Origin: DATIBL01 sp035457505
GTDB lineage: Bacteria; Patescibacteriota; Minisyncoccia; Phycocordibacterales; UBA6899
Direction: 5' to 3'
Assembly: GCA_035457505.1 (NCBI GenBank)
Contig: DATIBL010000075.1
Location: 1-6,227 of the forward strand
DNA length: 6,227 nucleotides
Every line of letters starts with the position of its first letter. The stretch's first letter is position 1. The position numbers and the translations under genes were made by a program. This document shows, piece after piece, positions 1 through 5,667 of this stretch. The notes beneath the pieces were generated by a model that saw only the letters and a program-made list of their open reading frames with translations, did not search any database and was not told the DNA's origin.

Positions 1-101
1 TGAGAGATGAAGTGAATCTGAAATACGGTCCCTTGAGATCTTCTGGGCTCGAGATCCTAGACGGAGGAAAGAAGATCCTCTTCAAATTGCTCAATCCCTG
101 A
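1..101 (+). CDS. Possible C-terminal end of a convergent gene (partial, weak)
   Basis: A plus-strand frame is open from base 3 to a TGA at 99-101, giving 32 residues that include the stretches VNLKYGPLRSSGLEIL and GGKKILFKLLNP. The part in bases 3-56 lies outside the helicase gene, so it is not simply a helicase shadow, and its composition looks like ordinary protein. If real, it is the tail of a gene entering from the left and overlapping the last 14 codons and stop of the helicase, tail to tail. No family is recognised. A frame this short can be open by chance, and the window holds no start or ribosome-binding site to test it, so this is only a candidate. Confidence 0.25.
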   Translation, partial: RDEVNLKYGPLRSSGLEILDGGKKILFKLLNP

Positions 102-3100
102 AACATCCTTCGCGTATGCACTGACATCGGGAAAATCGAGCGCGAGAATCTTGCGATAGACGATGCCGACCAATTTCGCCAGGCGATCCACTTCGTCCTG
201 TGTGATCTCGAGTTCAAGGGATGCGATCGCTCCGCCGACTGGTTCGAGAAATTCGAGCGCGCCGCGCGTCACGCGAAGGTCCTTGAAATCGTGCGAGTGC
301 TCGACGAGGAGCTTGTAGAAAAGCAGCTGGCGGCGGTAGTTTCGAAGCGTGATCTTTTCCTGCGCGTCCTTCCCCTCCCAGTCGCCCTTGGCTTTGCCGG
401 TCTTGAAGTCGTACACCGCGACCTCGCCGTTCGCGATGAGCATTTTGTCGATCTTGCCGATGAGCGGCACTCCGCCGACAACGACGCCCTGGCTCTTGAA
501 ATCGACTTCCGAACGATGGGTCGCATCGATCGAATGCCCGGAATGTTCCCACCAGACCGGCAGTGCCGCCTCGCCCGCGCGGAGAAAATGCGTTCGTTCG
601 CTCTCGGTCATGCGCTCCTGGTTCATCGTTTCGCGGAACCAGCCGAGAAGCGCATCTGCAGAAGGAACGCGCTCGGTTCGACGGAATTCGCGATAGTGCC
701 GCTCGATCGCCTTGTGCATTGCGTCGCCATAGCCGCTCGACGGACTCATGGCCTGCGGAAAACGCAGCAGATTTTGCTCGAGAAAGACTGCGGGCCCGCC
801 GACCGCGACGTTGAGGAAATTATTGAGATGGGTGACGCTCATGCGGTAGTTCTTCACGAGCTCCATCAGAATGGCGCGTTCGCCGGGAACGATCGGGAAG
901 AATTCGGGATGCACCGGAAGAACGTCGACCGAGCCGAGGAGGTCGGCATCGGTGAGTTCGGCGGGGCGCTCAGCGAGATGCACAGCGATCGCGCCGTCTT
1001 CATTCTCTGGCGCAATGAAATTCACCTTGAGCGACGGTTTTCCGGAGTCGTCCTGCCGATATGCGGTGATCAGAAGATCGCGTTTCGCTCGCGTGAGTGC
1101 GACGTAGAAGATGCGGAGCTGATCGTCCCCCCCTTCATCGCGCTCGATTGGAAGATTCATCGGGAATGGGAGCTTGTTCGGAAATCCGCGGCCGGCCCAC
1201 ACTTCTTCCTGGCAGGATGCGACAAAGACCGTGTCGAATTCGAGTCCTTTGGATTTGTGCGCGGTCAGAAGATGGATCGAGCGGCCCGCGCTCGAGAACG
1301 GAGTCGTGTCGGCAAGCGTCATGCCGTTGCGCTCATGGAGATCGGCAAACGCGACGAGGTCCTCGAGGAAAAGCTGTGCCCCATGACGATGATCGCGCAG
1401 CGCACCGACAAAGACGCGAAGGCTCGAAAGGAACATGAGATATCGCGCCTCGGCTTTTTTTCTCGCCTCTGCCCCGAAATAATATTCGCGGAAACCGCTG
1501 GTGAACGCATGCGCGCGCGGAGTCTTCGCAAGGGGCTGTGCAGAATCCTCGTGCGGATCATCGGCGGCGAGCGCAGGAAGCAGGGCGCCGTCCGTGCCAA
1601 TCATGGCATCGAGAATGCGCTCGAGCGGTTCGGTTTTTGCACGAACGCCAAGGTCAGCAAACCACTTGGCAATATTGCGTACCGCAGGAGCGGCGTCGTC
1701 TTGCATTGCCCCGATCCACGTGCGATCCGTTCGTGCTGCGGCCGCAACGGAGATGCGCCAAATATCCTCGCGCGCGAGACCCCAGAATGGCGCTGAGAGG
1801 ATCTCCGGGAGAAAGTGATCGGCTTCGCGATCGCCATGACGAACGACGGACACCAGAAAACGCGCCAGAAGAACGAGCCAGCGGATGTGCGGCTCCTCAA
1901 AGACATTCTGTTTGCGCTCATAGGTGATGGGAATATTTGCCGCAACCAGCACGCGAGCAATATCGCCAAGTTCGCGGTGGCGGCGCGTAATCACGGCGAT
2001 CCCGCTCGGATCGGCTCCTGCCTCGATCATGCGGCCGATCTCGCGCGCGATGTATGCGTGTTCGTGCGTGCGCGTCGGAAGCATGGCGTGGCGGATATGC
2101 CCTGCTCCGAGATCGGGCCTGGATGCGATGAGTTTCTTCTCGAGCGCTGGGAGCACCGTTTCGAGGCGCTCGGAACTTTTGACGATCACTTCGCGTGCAA
2201 CGTCGAGGATGTCTTGCGTGGAACGATAGTTCTTGGTGAGCACGACGAGCGTATGATCGGCATAGAATTTGGGAAAATCGAGGATGTTCGATATCTCGGC
2301 GCCCTGGAATCGATAGATCGCCTGATCGTCGTCGCCCACGATCATGATGTTCGGCCGGCCTTCGTTGACCGCGGCGCTCCCGAGCAAACGCACCAGCGAG
2401 AGCTGCGCATCATTCGTATCCTGGAACTCGTCGACGAGCATATATTGATAGCGCTCTTCAAGCTCAGCGAGGAGCGATGGCCGCGTACGGAGCGCTTCGA
2501 TAACGTCGAGCAGCATGTCGTCGAAATCGTAATATGCTTCTGCGCGCATGGTGCTGCGGTAGGCGCGGTAGACGCGGGCAAGCGATCGCATTTTTTCGAG
2601 CCCAAGGCGATCCTTGAAGACGCGCTCTCCGGCATCGGTTTTTCTCGTCCACTCTGCCTTCCACTCAGAAAGCGGAGTTGCAGAATCGCTCTCGTGCGCG
2701 CGCTTGAGCGCCCGTCCGAGCGAAATGGCGACCGCGTGCGCAAGACTTGCACTCCCTGGGCCGAAGGATGCATCGGAAAGTTTCGCTGCATCTCCGAGAC
2801 GCGTCAGCATTTCGACCGCATTTGCTGCAGCCGGAATGCTCTTCTTGCTCAAGCGATCTGAAAACACGTCAGCGATCGCCGCGTCGATCCGATCAAGTTC
2901 AGCGGTATTTCCGGCAATGAGCGCATCCACATCATCCGGCGAAAGCCCCGCCTGCTTGAGGAGTCCGATCGCCCGCCGCGCATCTTTGAGATAGGTGTAG
3001 GCGCCCTCGTGCATGGAGGCGAGCGGATCGCCGCGCGGGAGATCGCGGAAGACGCGCTCAAAAATATCGAGCTGCGCGAGATCGTCCGCCGCTGCAAACT

Positions 3101-3437
3101 CCGCGCCGTTGTAGAAATATTCGGGATAGGAGGCGATCACATCACGTGCAAACCCATGGAATGTATGAACGGCGACTTTGTATCCCGTGCTCCCGATGAG
3201 CTCGACTAAGCGCTCGGTCATGTTGACCGCAGCGGCTTCGGTGAACGTGAGGCAGAGAATATTTCCCGGAGAAACATCTGTCATCTGGAGGATTCGCCCC
3301 ACGCGGAGCGAAAGGACCTGCGTCTTCCCCGTCCCGGGACCTGCAATGACCATGACCGGCCCATCGATCGTGTCGACCGCCTTCTTTTGTTCGGCGTTGA
3401 GCGCGCGATATGCCGTGTCGAATGCGCGGGAGTCCAT
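57..3437 (-). CDS. UvrD/PcrA-type ATP-dependent DNA helicase with C-terminal RecB-like PD-(D/E)XK nuclease
   Basis: Predicted 3'-5' superfamily 1A DNA helicase-nuclease of 1126 residues, probably acting in the cytoplasm on DNA ends or gaps during repair, like AddA/RecB. SF1 motifs appear in order: Q motif (LNAEQ, 13-17), Walker A GPGTGKT (33-39), Ia LTFTEAA (63-69), Ib HTFHGF (91-96), Walker B VDEFQDTN (335-342), III VGDDDQAIYRFQGA (367-380), IV NYRS (403-406), V TAHKSKGLEF (725-734) and VI FYVALTRAKR (777-786). A RecB-family nuclease follows: H908, D997 in GKIDKM, D1010/K1012 in VYDFKTGK, then Q1037 and Y1041 of the QxxxY motif, so catalysis looks intact. The protein has only two cysteines (62, 742), both in the helicase part, so it cannot carry an AddB-type iron-sulfur staple. 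UvrD itself is about 720 residues and lacks the nuclease. The ATG lies 7 bp after a TATAAT box with no Shine-Dalgarno. AddA orthology is uncertain; helicase-nuclease is secure. Confidence 0.95.
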   Translation of the reverse strand: MDSRAFDTAYRALNAEQKKAVDTIDGPVMVIAGPGTGKTQVLSLRVGRILQMTDVSPGNILCLTFTEAAAVNMTERLVELIGSTGYKVAVHTFHGFARDVIASYPEYFYNGAEFAAADDLAQLDIFERVFRDLPRGDPLASMHEGAYTYLKDARRAIGLLKQAGLSPDDVDALIAGNTAELDRIDAAIADVFSDRLSKKSIPAAANAVEMLTRLGDAAKLSDASFGPGSASLAHAVAISLGRALKRAHESDSATPLSEWKAEWTRKTDAGERVFKDRLGLEKMRSLARVYRAYRSTMRAEAYYDFDDMLLDVIEALRTRPSLLAELEERYQYMLVDEFQDTNDAQLSLVRLLGSAAVNEGRPNIMIVGDDDQAIYRFQGAEISNILDFPKFYADHTLVVLTKNYRSTQDILDVAREVIVKSSERLETVLPALEKKLIASRPDLGAGHIRHAMLPTRTHEHAYIAREIGRMIEAGADPSGIAVITRRHRELGDIARVLVAANIPITYERKQNVFEEPHIRWLVLLARFLVSVVRHGDREADHFLPEILSAPFWGLAREDIWRISVAAAARTDRTWIGAMQDDAAPAVRNIAKWFADLGVRAKTEPLERILDAMIGTDGALLPALAADDPHEDSAQPLAKTPRAHAFTSGFREYYFGAEARKKAEARYLMFLSSLRVFVGALRDHRHGAQLFLEDLVAFADLHERNGMTLADTTPFSSAGRSIHLLTAHKSKGLEFDTVFVASCQEEVWAGRGFPNKLPFPMNLPIERDEGGDDQLRIFYVALTRAKRDLLITAYRQDDSGKPSLKVNFIAPENEDGAIAVHLAERPAELTDADLLGSVDVLPVHPEFFPIVPGERAILMELVKNYRMSVTHLNNFLNVAVGGPAVFLEQNLLRFPQAMSPSSGYGDAMHKAIERHYREFRRTERVPSADALLGWFRETMNQERMTESERTHFLRAGEAALPVWWEHSGHSIDATHRSEVDFKSQGVVVGGVPLIGKIDKMLIANGEVAVYDFKTGKAKGDWEGKDAQEKITLRNYRRQLLFYKLLVEHSHDFKDLRVTRGALEFLEPVGGAIASLELEITQDEVDRLAKLVGIVYRKILALDFPDVSAYAKDVSGIEQFEEDLLSSV

Positions 3438-3444
3438 GCGCTCG

Positions 3445-3450
3445 ATTATA
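3445..3450 (-). promoter_or_regulatory. Consensus -10 box (TATAAT) of the helicase gene
   Basis: The minus strand reads TATAAT with 7 bases before the helicase ATG at 3437. Transcription starting the usual 6-8 bases after the box would begin at or next to the ATG, giving a leaderless mRNA. No good TTGACA-like -35 is seen at 16-18 bp spacing; that position falls inside the upstream terminator hairpin. The match and position are observed; promoter activity is inferred. Confidence 0.6.
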
Positions 3451-3455
3451 GCCTA

Positions 3456-3482
3456 AAACAGAAAGACCCGCCGAAGCGGGTC
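3456..3482 (-). terminator. Intrinsic terminator after the 176-residue protein gene
   Basis: On the minus strand a perfect 7-bp GC-rich stem, GACCCGC and GCGGGTC (3465-3482), closes a TTCG tetraloop and is followed by the T-rich run TTTCTGTTTT. This is a classic Rho-independent terminator. The stem overlaps the TGA stop codon (3481-3483) of the gene it terminates. It separates that gene from the helicase, which then needs its own promoter. Confidence 0.85.
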
Positions 3483-4011
3483 AGGTGGTGAGGCAGCGAT
3501 CGGCGATCGCCGGATCGTTGAGTTCCCAGAGATAGAATGCGGCCATGAGCGCCGTGACTCGCGAGTCGATCGCGAGATGGCGGATGTTGAGAGGCGTCGT
3601 CGCCATGATATCGAGAAGCATCTCGTCTGTTTTGATCACGCGCTTCAGAGCAAGCGGGATCGGATCTGTTCCGATCGCGATCGAGGTTGGATCGCGGAGC
3701 GTGGGTGTTCCTCCTACCGCATGGAGACGCCAGCGCCCGACGCTGAGCGCCATGACCAGGAGTTCGCGCTCGATCGTCTCGGTACCGAGGAGGCGTTCCA
3801 TTGAATCTGCAAATCCGTTGAGGAGATCGCTTCGGATCACAATCTCATCGGTCTTCACGGTGTAACGGAGCGGCCGCGGCGCACGATTGGCATCGACTGT
3901 CGCGGTGATGATCGGCGCACTGTGGAGCGGAGCCGATCGTACGCACGCATCGCGAAGCACGCGATGAAAATATGCATGCCAGGTCGCATCATTCGAAGAA
4001 CGGCGGAACAT
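3481..4011 (-). CDS. Uncharacterised 176-residue protein
   Basis: No family is recognised. Support for a real gene: an intact 176-codon frame, a GGAG Shine-Dalgarno-like motif 6 bases before the ATG at 4011, and an intrinsic terminator whose stem overlaps the stop codon. The N-terminus is rich in basic and aromatic residues; the middle and end look like a soluble alpha/beta fold, with no signal peptide or convincing membrane span. The tetrapeptide KTDE occurs twice (residues 53-56 and 127-130), each followed by an aliphatic, acidic stretch (EIVIRSDLL and EMLLDIMATT), possibly a degenerate internal duplication. Two cysteines (23, 173) form no metal-site pattern. It lies 100 bp after the nuclease gene on the same strand with no clear terminator between, so it may be the last gene of that unit. 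No function is assigned. Confidence 0.7.
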   Translation of the reverse strand: MFRRSSNDATWHAYFHRVLRDACVRSAPLHSAPIITATVDANRAPRPLRYTVKTDEIVIRSDLLNGFADSMERLLGTETIERELLVMALSVGRWRLHAVGGTPTLRDPTSIAIGTDPIPLALKRVIKTDEMLLDIMATTPLNIRHLAIDSRVTALMAAFYLWELNDPAIADRCLTT

Positions 4012-4017
4012 GGCGGA

Positions 4018-4021
4018 CTCC
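4018..4021 (-). promoter_or_regulatory. Shine-Dalgarno-like GGAG before the 176-residue protein
   Basis: On the minus strand GGAG lies 6 bases before the ATG at 4011-4009, a normal distance. It is the only clear ribosome-binding site among the starts visible here and supports this start. The other genes lack one. Confidence 0.5.
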
Positions 4022-4111
4022 GTCTTGATCTTGCCTCAGCCTATCGCACCGGAAGAGAAACGCAACGGCAGAGCGGCACGAGCTTTTTGCTTGGCAGAGC
4101 GAAGAGATGCG

Positions 4112-4870
4112 CTAGTCGACTTCCATTTCCCGCATCGCGATGCGATAGCGGCAGTAGTCGCAGTCCGGCGATGCGAGCGGGACGTTCGGCGCATCGAGCG
4201 TTTCTTTGATTGCAAAGAGGGCGGGTTCGACCCACGCGTCGTTGCCATCGTACGGAAGGAGCGAAATGTCGAATTCGAGCTTCCCGTCGAACGCCTTGCG
4301 ATCGGTCTTGCCATTGCAGTAGACGAAATACCCTCTCGGCGAGACGGAAAAATCATTCTTGCGGAAAAGCCACTGGTAGACCTCCATCTGGCGCTTGTAG
4401 CCATTCTGCCATTCGGCATCGAGATTTACGTCGCCATCCTTCGAAGTCGCCTTGTAGTCGACGATGATCAGCGATCCGTCCGGCGCGACCCAGACATCGT
4501 CAACGCCCCCCGTCAGGACGAGATTCGTCGGACGATGCAGATAGGTGATCCCTCCGGTGAGCGCATCGCGCCACTCGTCCATGCGCGGATCGTCGAGCGG
4601 GATCGCGTCGATTTCATAGCGCTCCTGGATCGGATGCTTCGTGCCCGCCGCGCGGTGCGTATCGAACTCTTTCTTGAGCAGCGTGTCGACAGCGCTATTC
4701 AGCGAGAACGGAAATCCTGGCGGCCGTCCGACGCCGAGTTTGCGATCGGCATAGAAGCAGCGTTTGCACTCCTGAAAAAGCTCGACCTTCGAGCGCGAGA
4801 TGCGGAACGGATATTTCGATCCGGTCTCGTAGAGATTGCGCGTGCGCTTGGGATTGTAGTACTGGCTCAT
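4112..4870 (-). CDS. Stand-alone PD-(D/E)XK (RecB/Cas4-like) nuclease
   Basis: A 252-residue single-domain nuclease of the RecB/Cas4-like PD-(D/E)XK superfamily (PDDEXK_1 type), predicted to cut DNA with divalent metal. Core motifs: GGVDDVWV (121-128, metal-binding Asp 124/125), VDYKATSK (137-144, D138 and K140) and QMEVY (161-165, the QxxxY motif). Cysteine pairs flank the core: C35/C38 in ECKRC and C237/C240 in CDYC. This recalls the iron-sulfur staple of Cas4 and AddB, but as 2+2 rather than 1+3, so zinc is possible. The frame is open upstream to 5068, but that part overlaps the Nudix gene in a shadow frame; the ATG at 4870 is preferred because recognisable sequence (YYNPKRTRNLYE) begins there and a -10 box sits just upstream. 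From memory it resembles a family common in Parcubacteria. There are no cas genes or CRISPR repeats nearby, so Cas4 is not called. Confidence 0.88.
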   Translation of the reverse strand: MSQYYNPKRTRNLYETGSKYPFRISRSKVELFQECKRCFYADRKLGVGRPPGFPFSLNSAVDTLLKKEFDTHRAAGTKHPIQERYEIDAIPLDDPRMDEWRDALTGGITYLHRPTNLVLTGGVDDVWVAPDGSLIIVDYKATSKDGDVNLDAEWQNGYKRQMEVYQWLFRKNDFSVSPRGYFVYCNGKTDRKAFDGKLEFDISLLPYDGNDAWVEPALFAIKETLDAPNVPLASPDCDYCRYRIAMREMEVD

Positions 4871-4876
4871 GCCCCA

Positions 4877-4882
4877 ATGATA
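4877..4882 (-). promoter_or_regulatory. Putative -10 box (TATCAT) of the nuclease gene
   Basis: The minus strand reads TATCAT (5 of 6 match to TATAAT), 6 bases before the ATG at 4870, in the 38-bp gap after the Nudix stop. Transcription from it would start about at the ATG, giving a leaderless mRNA; no Shine-Dalgarno is present. No good -35 is visible. An AT-rich run (TATTTTTTCTCAAAA) lies upstream. Readthrough from the Nudix gene is also possible. Confidence 0.4.
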
Positions 4883-4908
4883 GCGCGTTTTGAGAAAAAA
4901 TACCGGGG

Positions 4909-5385
4909 TCAGGAGTACGGCGCAAAATGGATGTGCGTGATGCGCTCGTCGTCGTATCCCGCAAAGCCGAAGTATGCCTGGAAGCGCTCTCCGGCGAGGA
5001 ACTTGGGAAGCCAGTGCATGTCGTCGGGCCACATGCCATCGTAGGGGATCTTCGCGATCGGGAACCACTGCGGATGCATTTCTTCGGTTTCCTTGGGCGT
5101 CCCGCGAAAATCCGAGCAGGCGAACGTGTGCACTTCGAGCACTTCTGAATCGTCGCCGAATCGGAATCGTGAAATAGCTCTGTGCTCAAGCGAAAGTGCA
5201 TCGATCCCTGCTTCCTCTGAAAGCTCGCGACGGGCGGCATCGGCGATGCTCTCACCCGCCTCCACCTTGCCGCCAAAGCCGTTCCACTTCCCTATGCCAA
5301 AACCGCGCTTCTTGAGACCGAGCAGGACTTCCCCGCCATTCTCTACGATGACGAGCGTGAGCAGCTTGATGCGATCGCCTTCCAT
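4909..5385 (-). CDS. MTH1-like Nudix hydrolase (oxidised purine nucleoside triphosphatase)
   Basis: Predicted to hydrolyse oxidised purine dNTPs such as 8-oxo-dGTP and 2-hydroxy-dATP to monophosphates, keeping damaged nucleotides out of DNA. The 158-residue length matches human MTH1 (156). The Nudix box GX5EX7REUXEEXGU is complete at residues 39-61 (G39, E45, R53, E54, E57, E58, G60). The preceding WNGFGGKV matches MTH1, and MWPDD at 118-122 corresponds to the MTH1 base-recognition segment Trp117/Asp119/Asp120. The final part (YFGFAGYDD) also follows MTH1. These features favour the MTH1 subfamily over E. coli MutT, though substrate preference is inferred. The ATG at 5385 lies 6 bp after the stop of a 28-codon membrane-peptide gene; with no Shine-Dalgarno, translation may be coupled to that peptide. 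The stop is 38 bp before the nuclease gene. Confidence 0.93.
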   Translation of the reverse strand: MEGDRIKLLTLVIVENGGEVLLGLKKRGFGIGKWNGFGGKVEAGESIADAARRELSEEAGIDALSLEHRAISRFRFGDDSEVLEVHTFACSDFRGTPKETEEMHPQWFPIAKIPYDGMWPDDMHWLPKFLAGERFQAYFGFAGYDDERITHIHFAPYS

Positions 5386-5391
5386 ACTGAG

Positions 5392-5478
5392 TTAGGAGAG
5401 CAGTCCGAGTACGAGGAATCCGATCACCGAGAGGGTAAAGATAATGAGTGCGATTGCGACGGTTTTCTTGAGCCACAT
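5392..5478 (-). CDS. 28-residue single-span membrane peptide
   Basis: A short frame runs from ATG at 5478 to TAA at 5392-5394. The N-terminus MWLKKT carries two lysines, followed by about 21 unbroken hydrophobic residues (start VAIALIIFTL, end LVLGLLS). This is the make-up of a single transmembrane helix with the N-terminus inside by the positive-inside rule. It could instead be a signal-peptide-like leader, but no mature domain follows. A TTGAGC/TCTAAT promoter sits just upstream, leaving a leader of only a few bases, and the stop is 6 bp before the Nudix start, so the two genes are probably co-transcribed. No Shine-Dalgarno is seen. Family and function are unknown; possibilities include a small membrane protein, a toxin-like peptide or a translational leader for the Nudix gene. 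The composition and placement argue against a chance ORF. Confidence 0.6.
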   Translation of the reverse strand: MWLKKTVAIALIIFTLSVIGFLVLGLLS

Positions 5479-5488
5479 AGAAGGAATG

Positions 5489-5518
5489 ATTAGAAAAACA
5501 AAATAAAAACGAGCTCAA
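5489..5518 (-). promoter_or_regulatory. Sigma70-like promoter for the membrane peptide and Nudix genes
   Basis: On the minus strand a -35 TTGAGC (5513-5518; 4 of 6 to TTGACA) and a -10 TCTAAT (5489-5494; 5 of 6 to TATAAT) are separated by an 18-bp T-rich spacer. Transcription would start around 5479-5483, within about 5 bases of the peptide ATG at 5478, so the mRNA would be nearly leaderless. This is the best -35/-10 pair in the window. It lies between the inverted-repeat element and the coding region. Confidence 0.55.
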
Positions 5519-5541
5519 ATGTAGCGGGAGCGAGTCGCGCA

Positions 5542-5667
5542 AAGCGTATTCGAAAAATGTATGAAGTTCGCGGCGCAAAGGCGATCAGCGACAGAGCCAT
5601 ATGCCGCATATGGTGAGGAGATGAGAGCCTTTGCAACAATGAAATTCGTCATTTTTCGAATACGCTT
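5542..5667. repeat. 126-bp imperfect inverted repeat with perfect 18-bp ends (MITE-like or long hairpin)
   Basis: The outer arms AAGCGTATTCGAAAAATG (5542-5559) and its exact reverse complement (5650-5667) match over 18 bp. After 15 bases on each side a second pair, GCAAAGGC (5575-5582) and GCCTTTGC (5627-5634), is again exact, and at the centre CCATATGC (5597-5604) pairs with GCATATGG (5606-5613). A weaker pair, GAAGTTC against GAAATTC (5563-5569 and 5641-5647), lies between the outer pairs. All share a centre near 5604.5-5605, so the whole stretch can fold into one long interrupted hairpin. The right arm covers two bases of the reductase TAA (5666-5668). No T-run follows, so it is not a standard terminator, though it could still stop transcription. 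A non-autonomous transposable element (MITE) or dispersed palindrome is the main alternative; no target-site duplication is evident. Confidence 0.75.

Noticed and set aside
291..1796. Long (501-codon) plus-strand open frame opposite the helicase gene
   Set aside because: It is antisense to conserved helicase and nuclease motifs; its residues are the complement of those codons, no known motif appears, and codon bias in this GC-rich gene easily keeps an antisense frame open.
1815..2861. 348-codon plus-strand open frame
   Set aside because: Shadow of the helicase ATPase region on the opposite strand; no protein family recognised.
4015..4111. Terminator or promoter between the nuclease and the 176-residue protein
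   Set aside because: No stem followed by a T-run and no convincing -35/-10 pair was found; only short repeated GCTCTGCC words are present.
4112..4870. Nuclease as Cas4 of a CRISPR-Cas locus
   Set aside because: No direct-repeat array or other cas gene in the window, and the cysteine pattern is 2+2, not the Cas4 1+3.
4010..5044. 344-codon plus-strand open frame
   Set aside because: It lies opposite the PD-(D/E)XK nuclease and part of the Nudix gene, both with clear catalytic motifs; it shows no recognisable domain.
4871..5068. N-terminal extension of the nuclease frame to 5068
   Set aside because: This stretch overlaps the conserved Nudix C-terminus in another frame, and the nuclease family sequence starts at the ATG at 4870, which has a -10 box just upstream.
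5542..5667. Inverted repeat as an integron attC site
   Set aside because: No RYYYAAC/GTTRRRY core sites at the ends, no integrase and no gene cassettes nearby.
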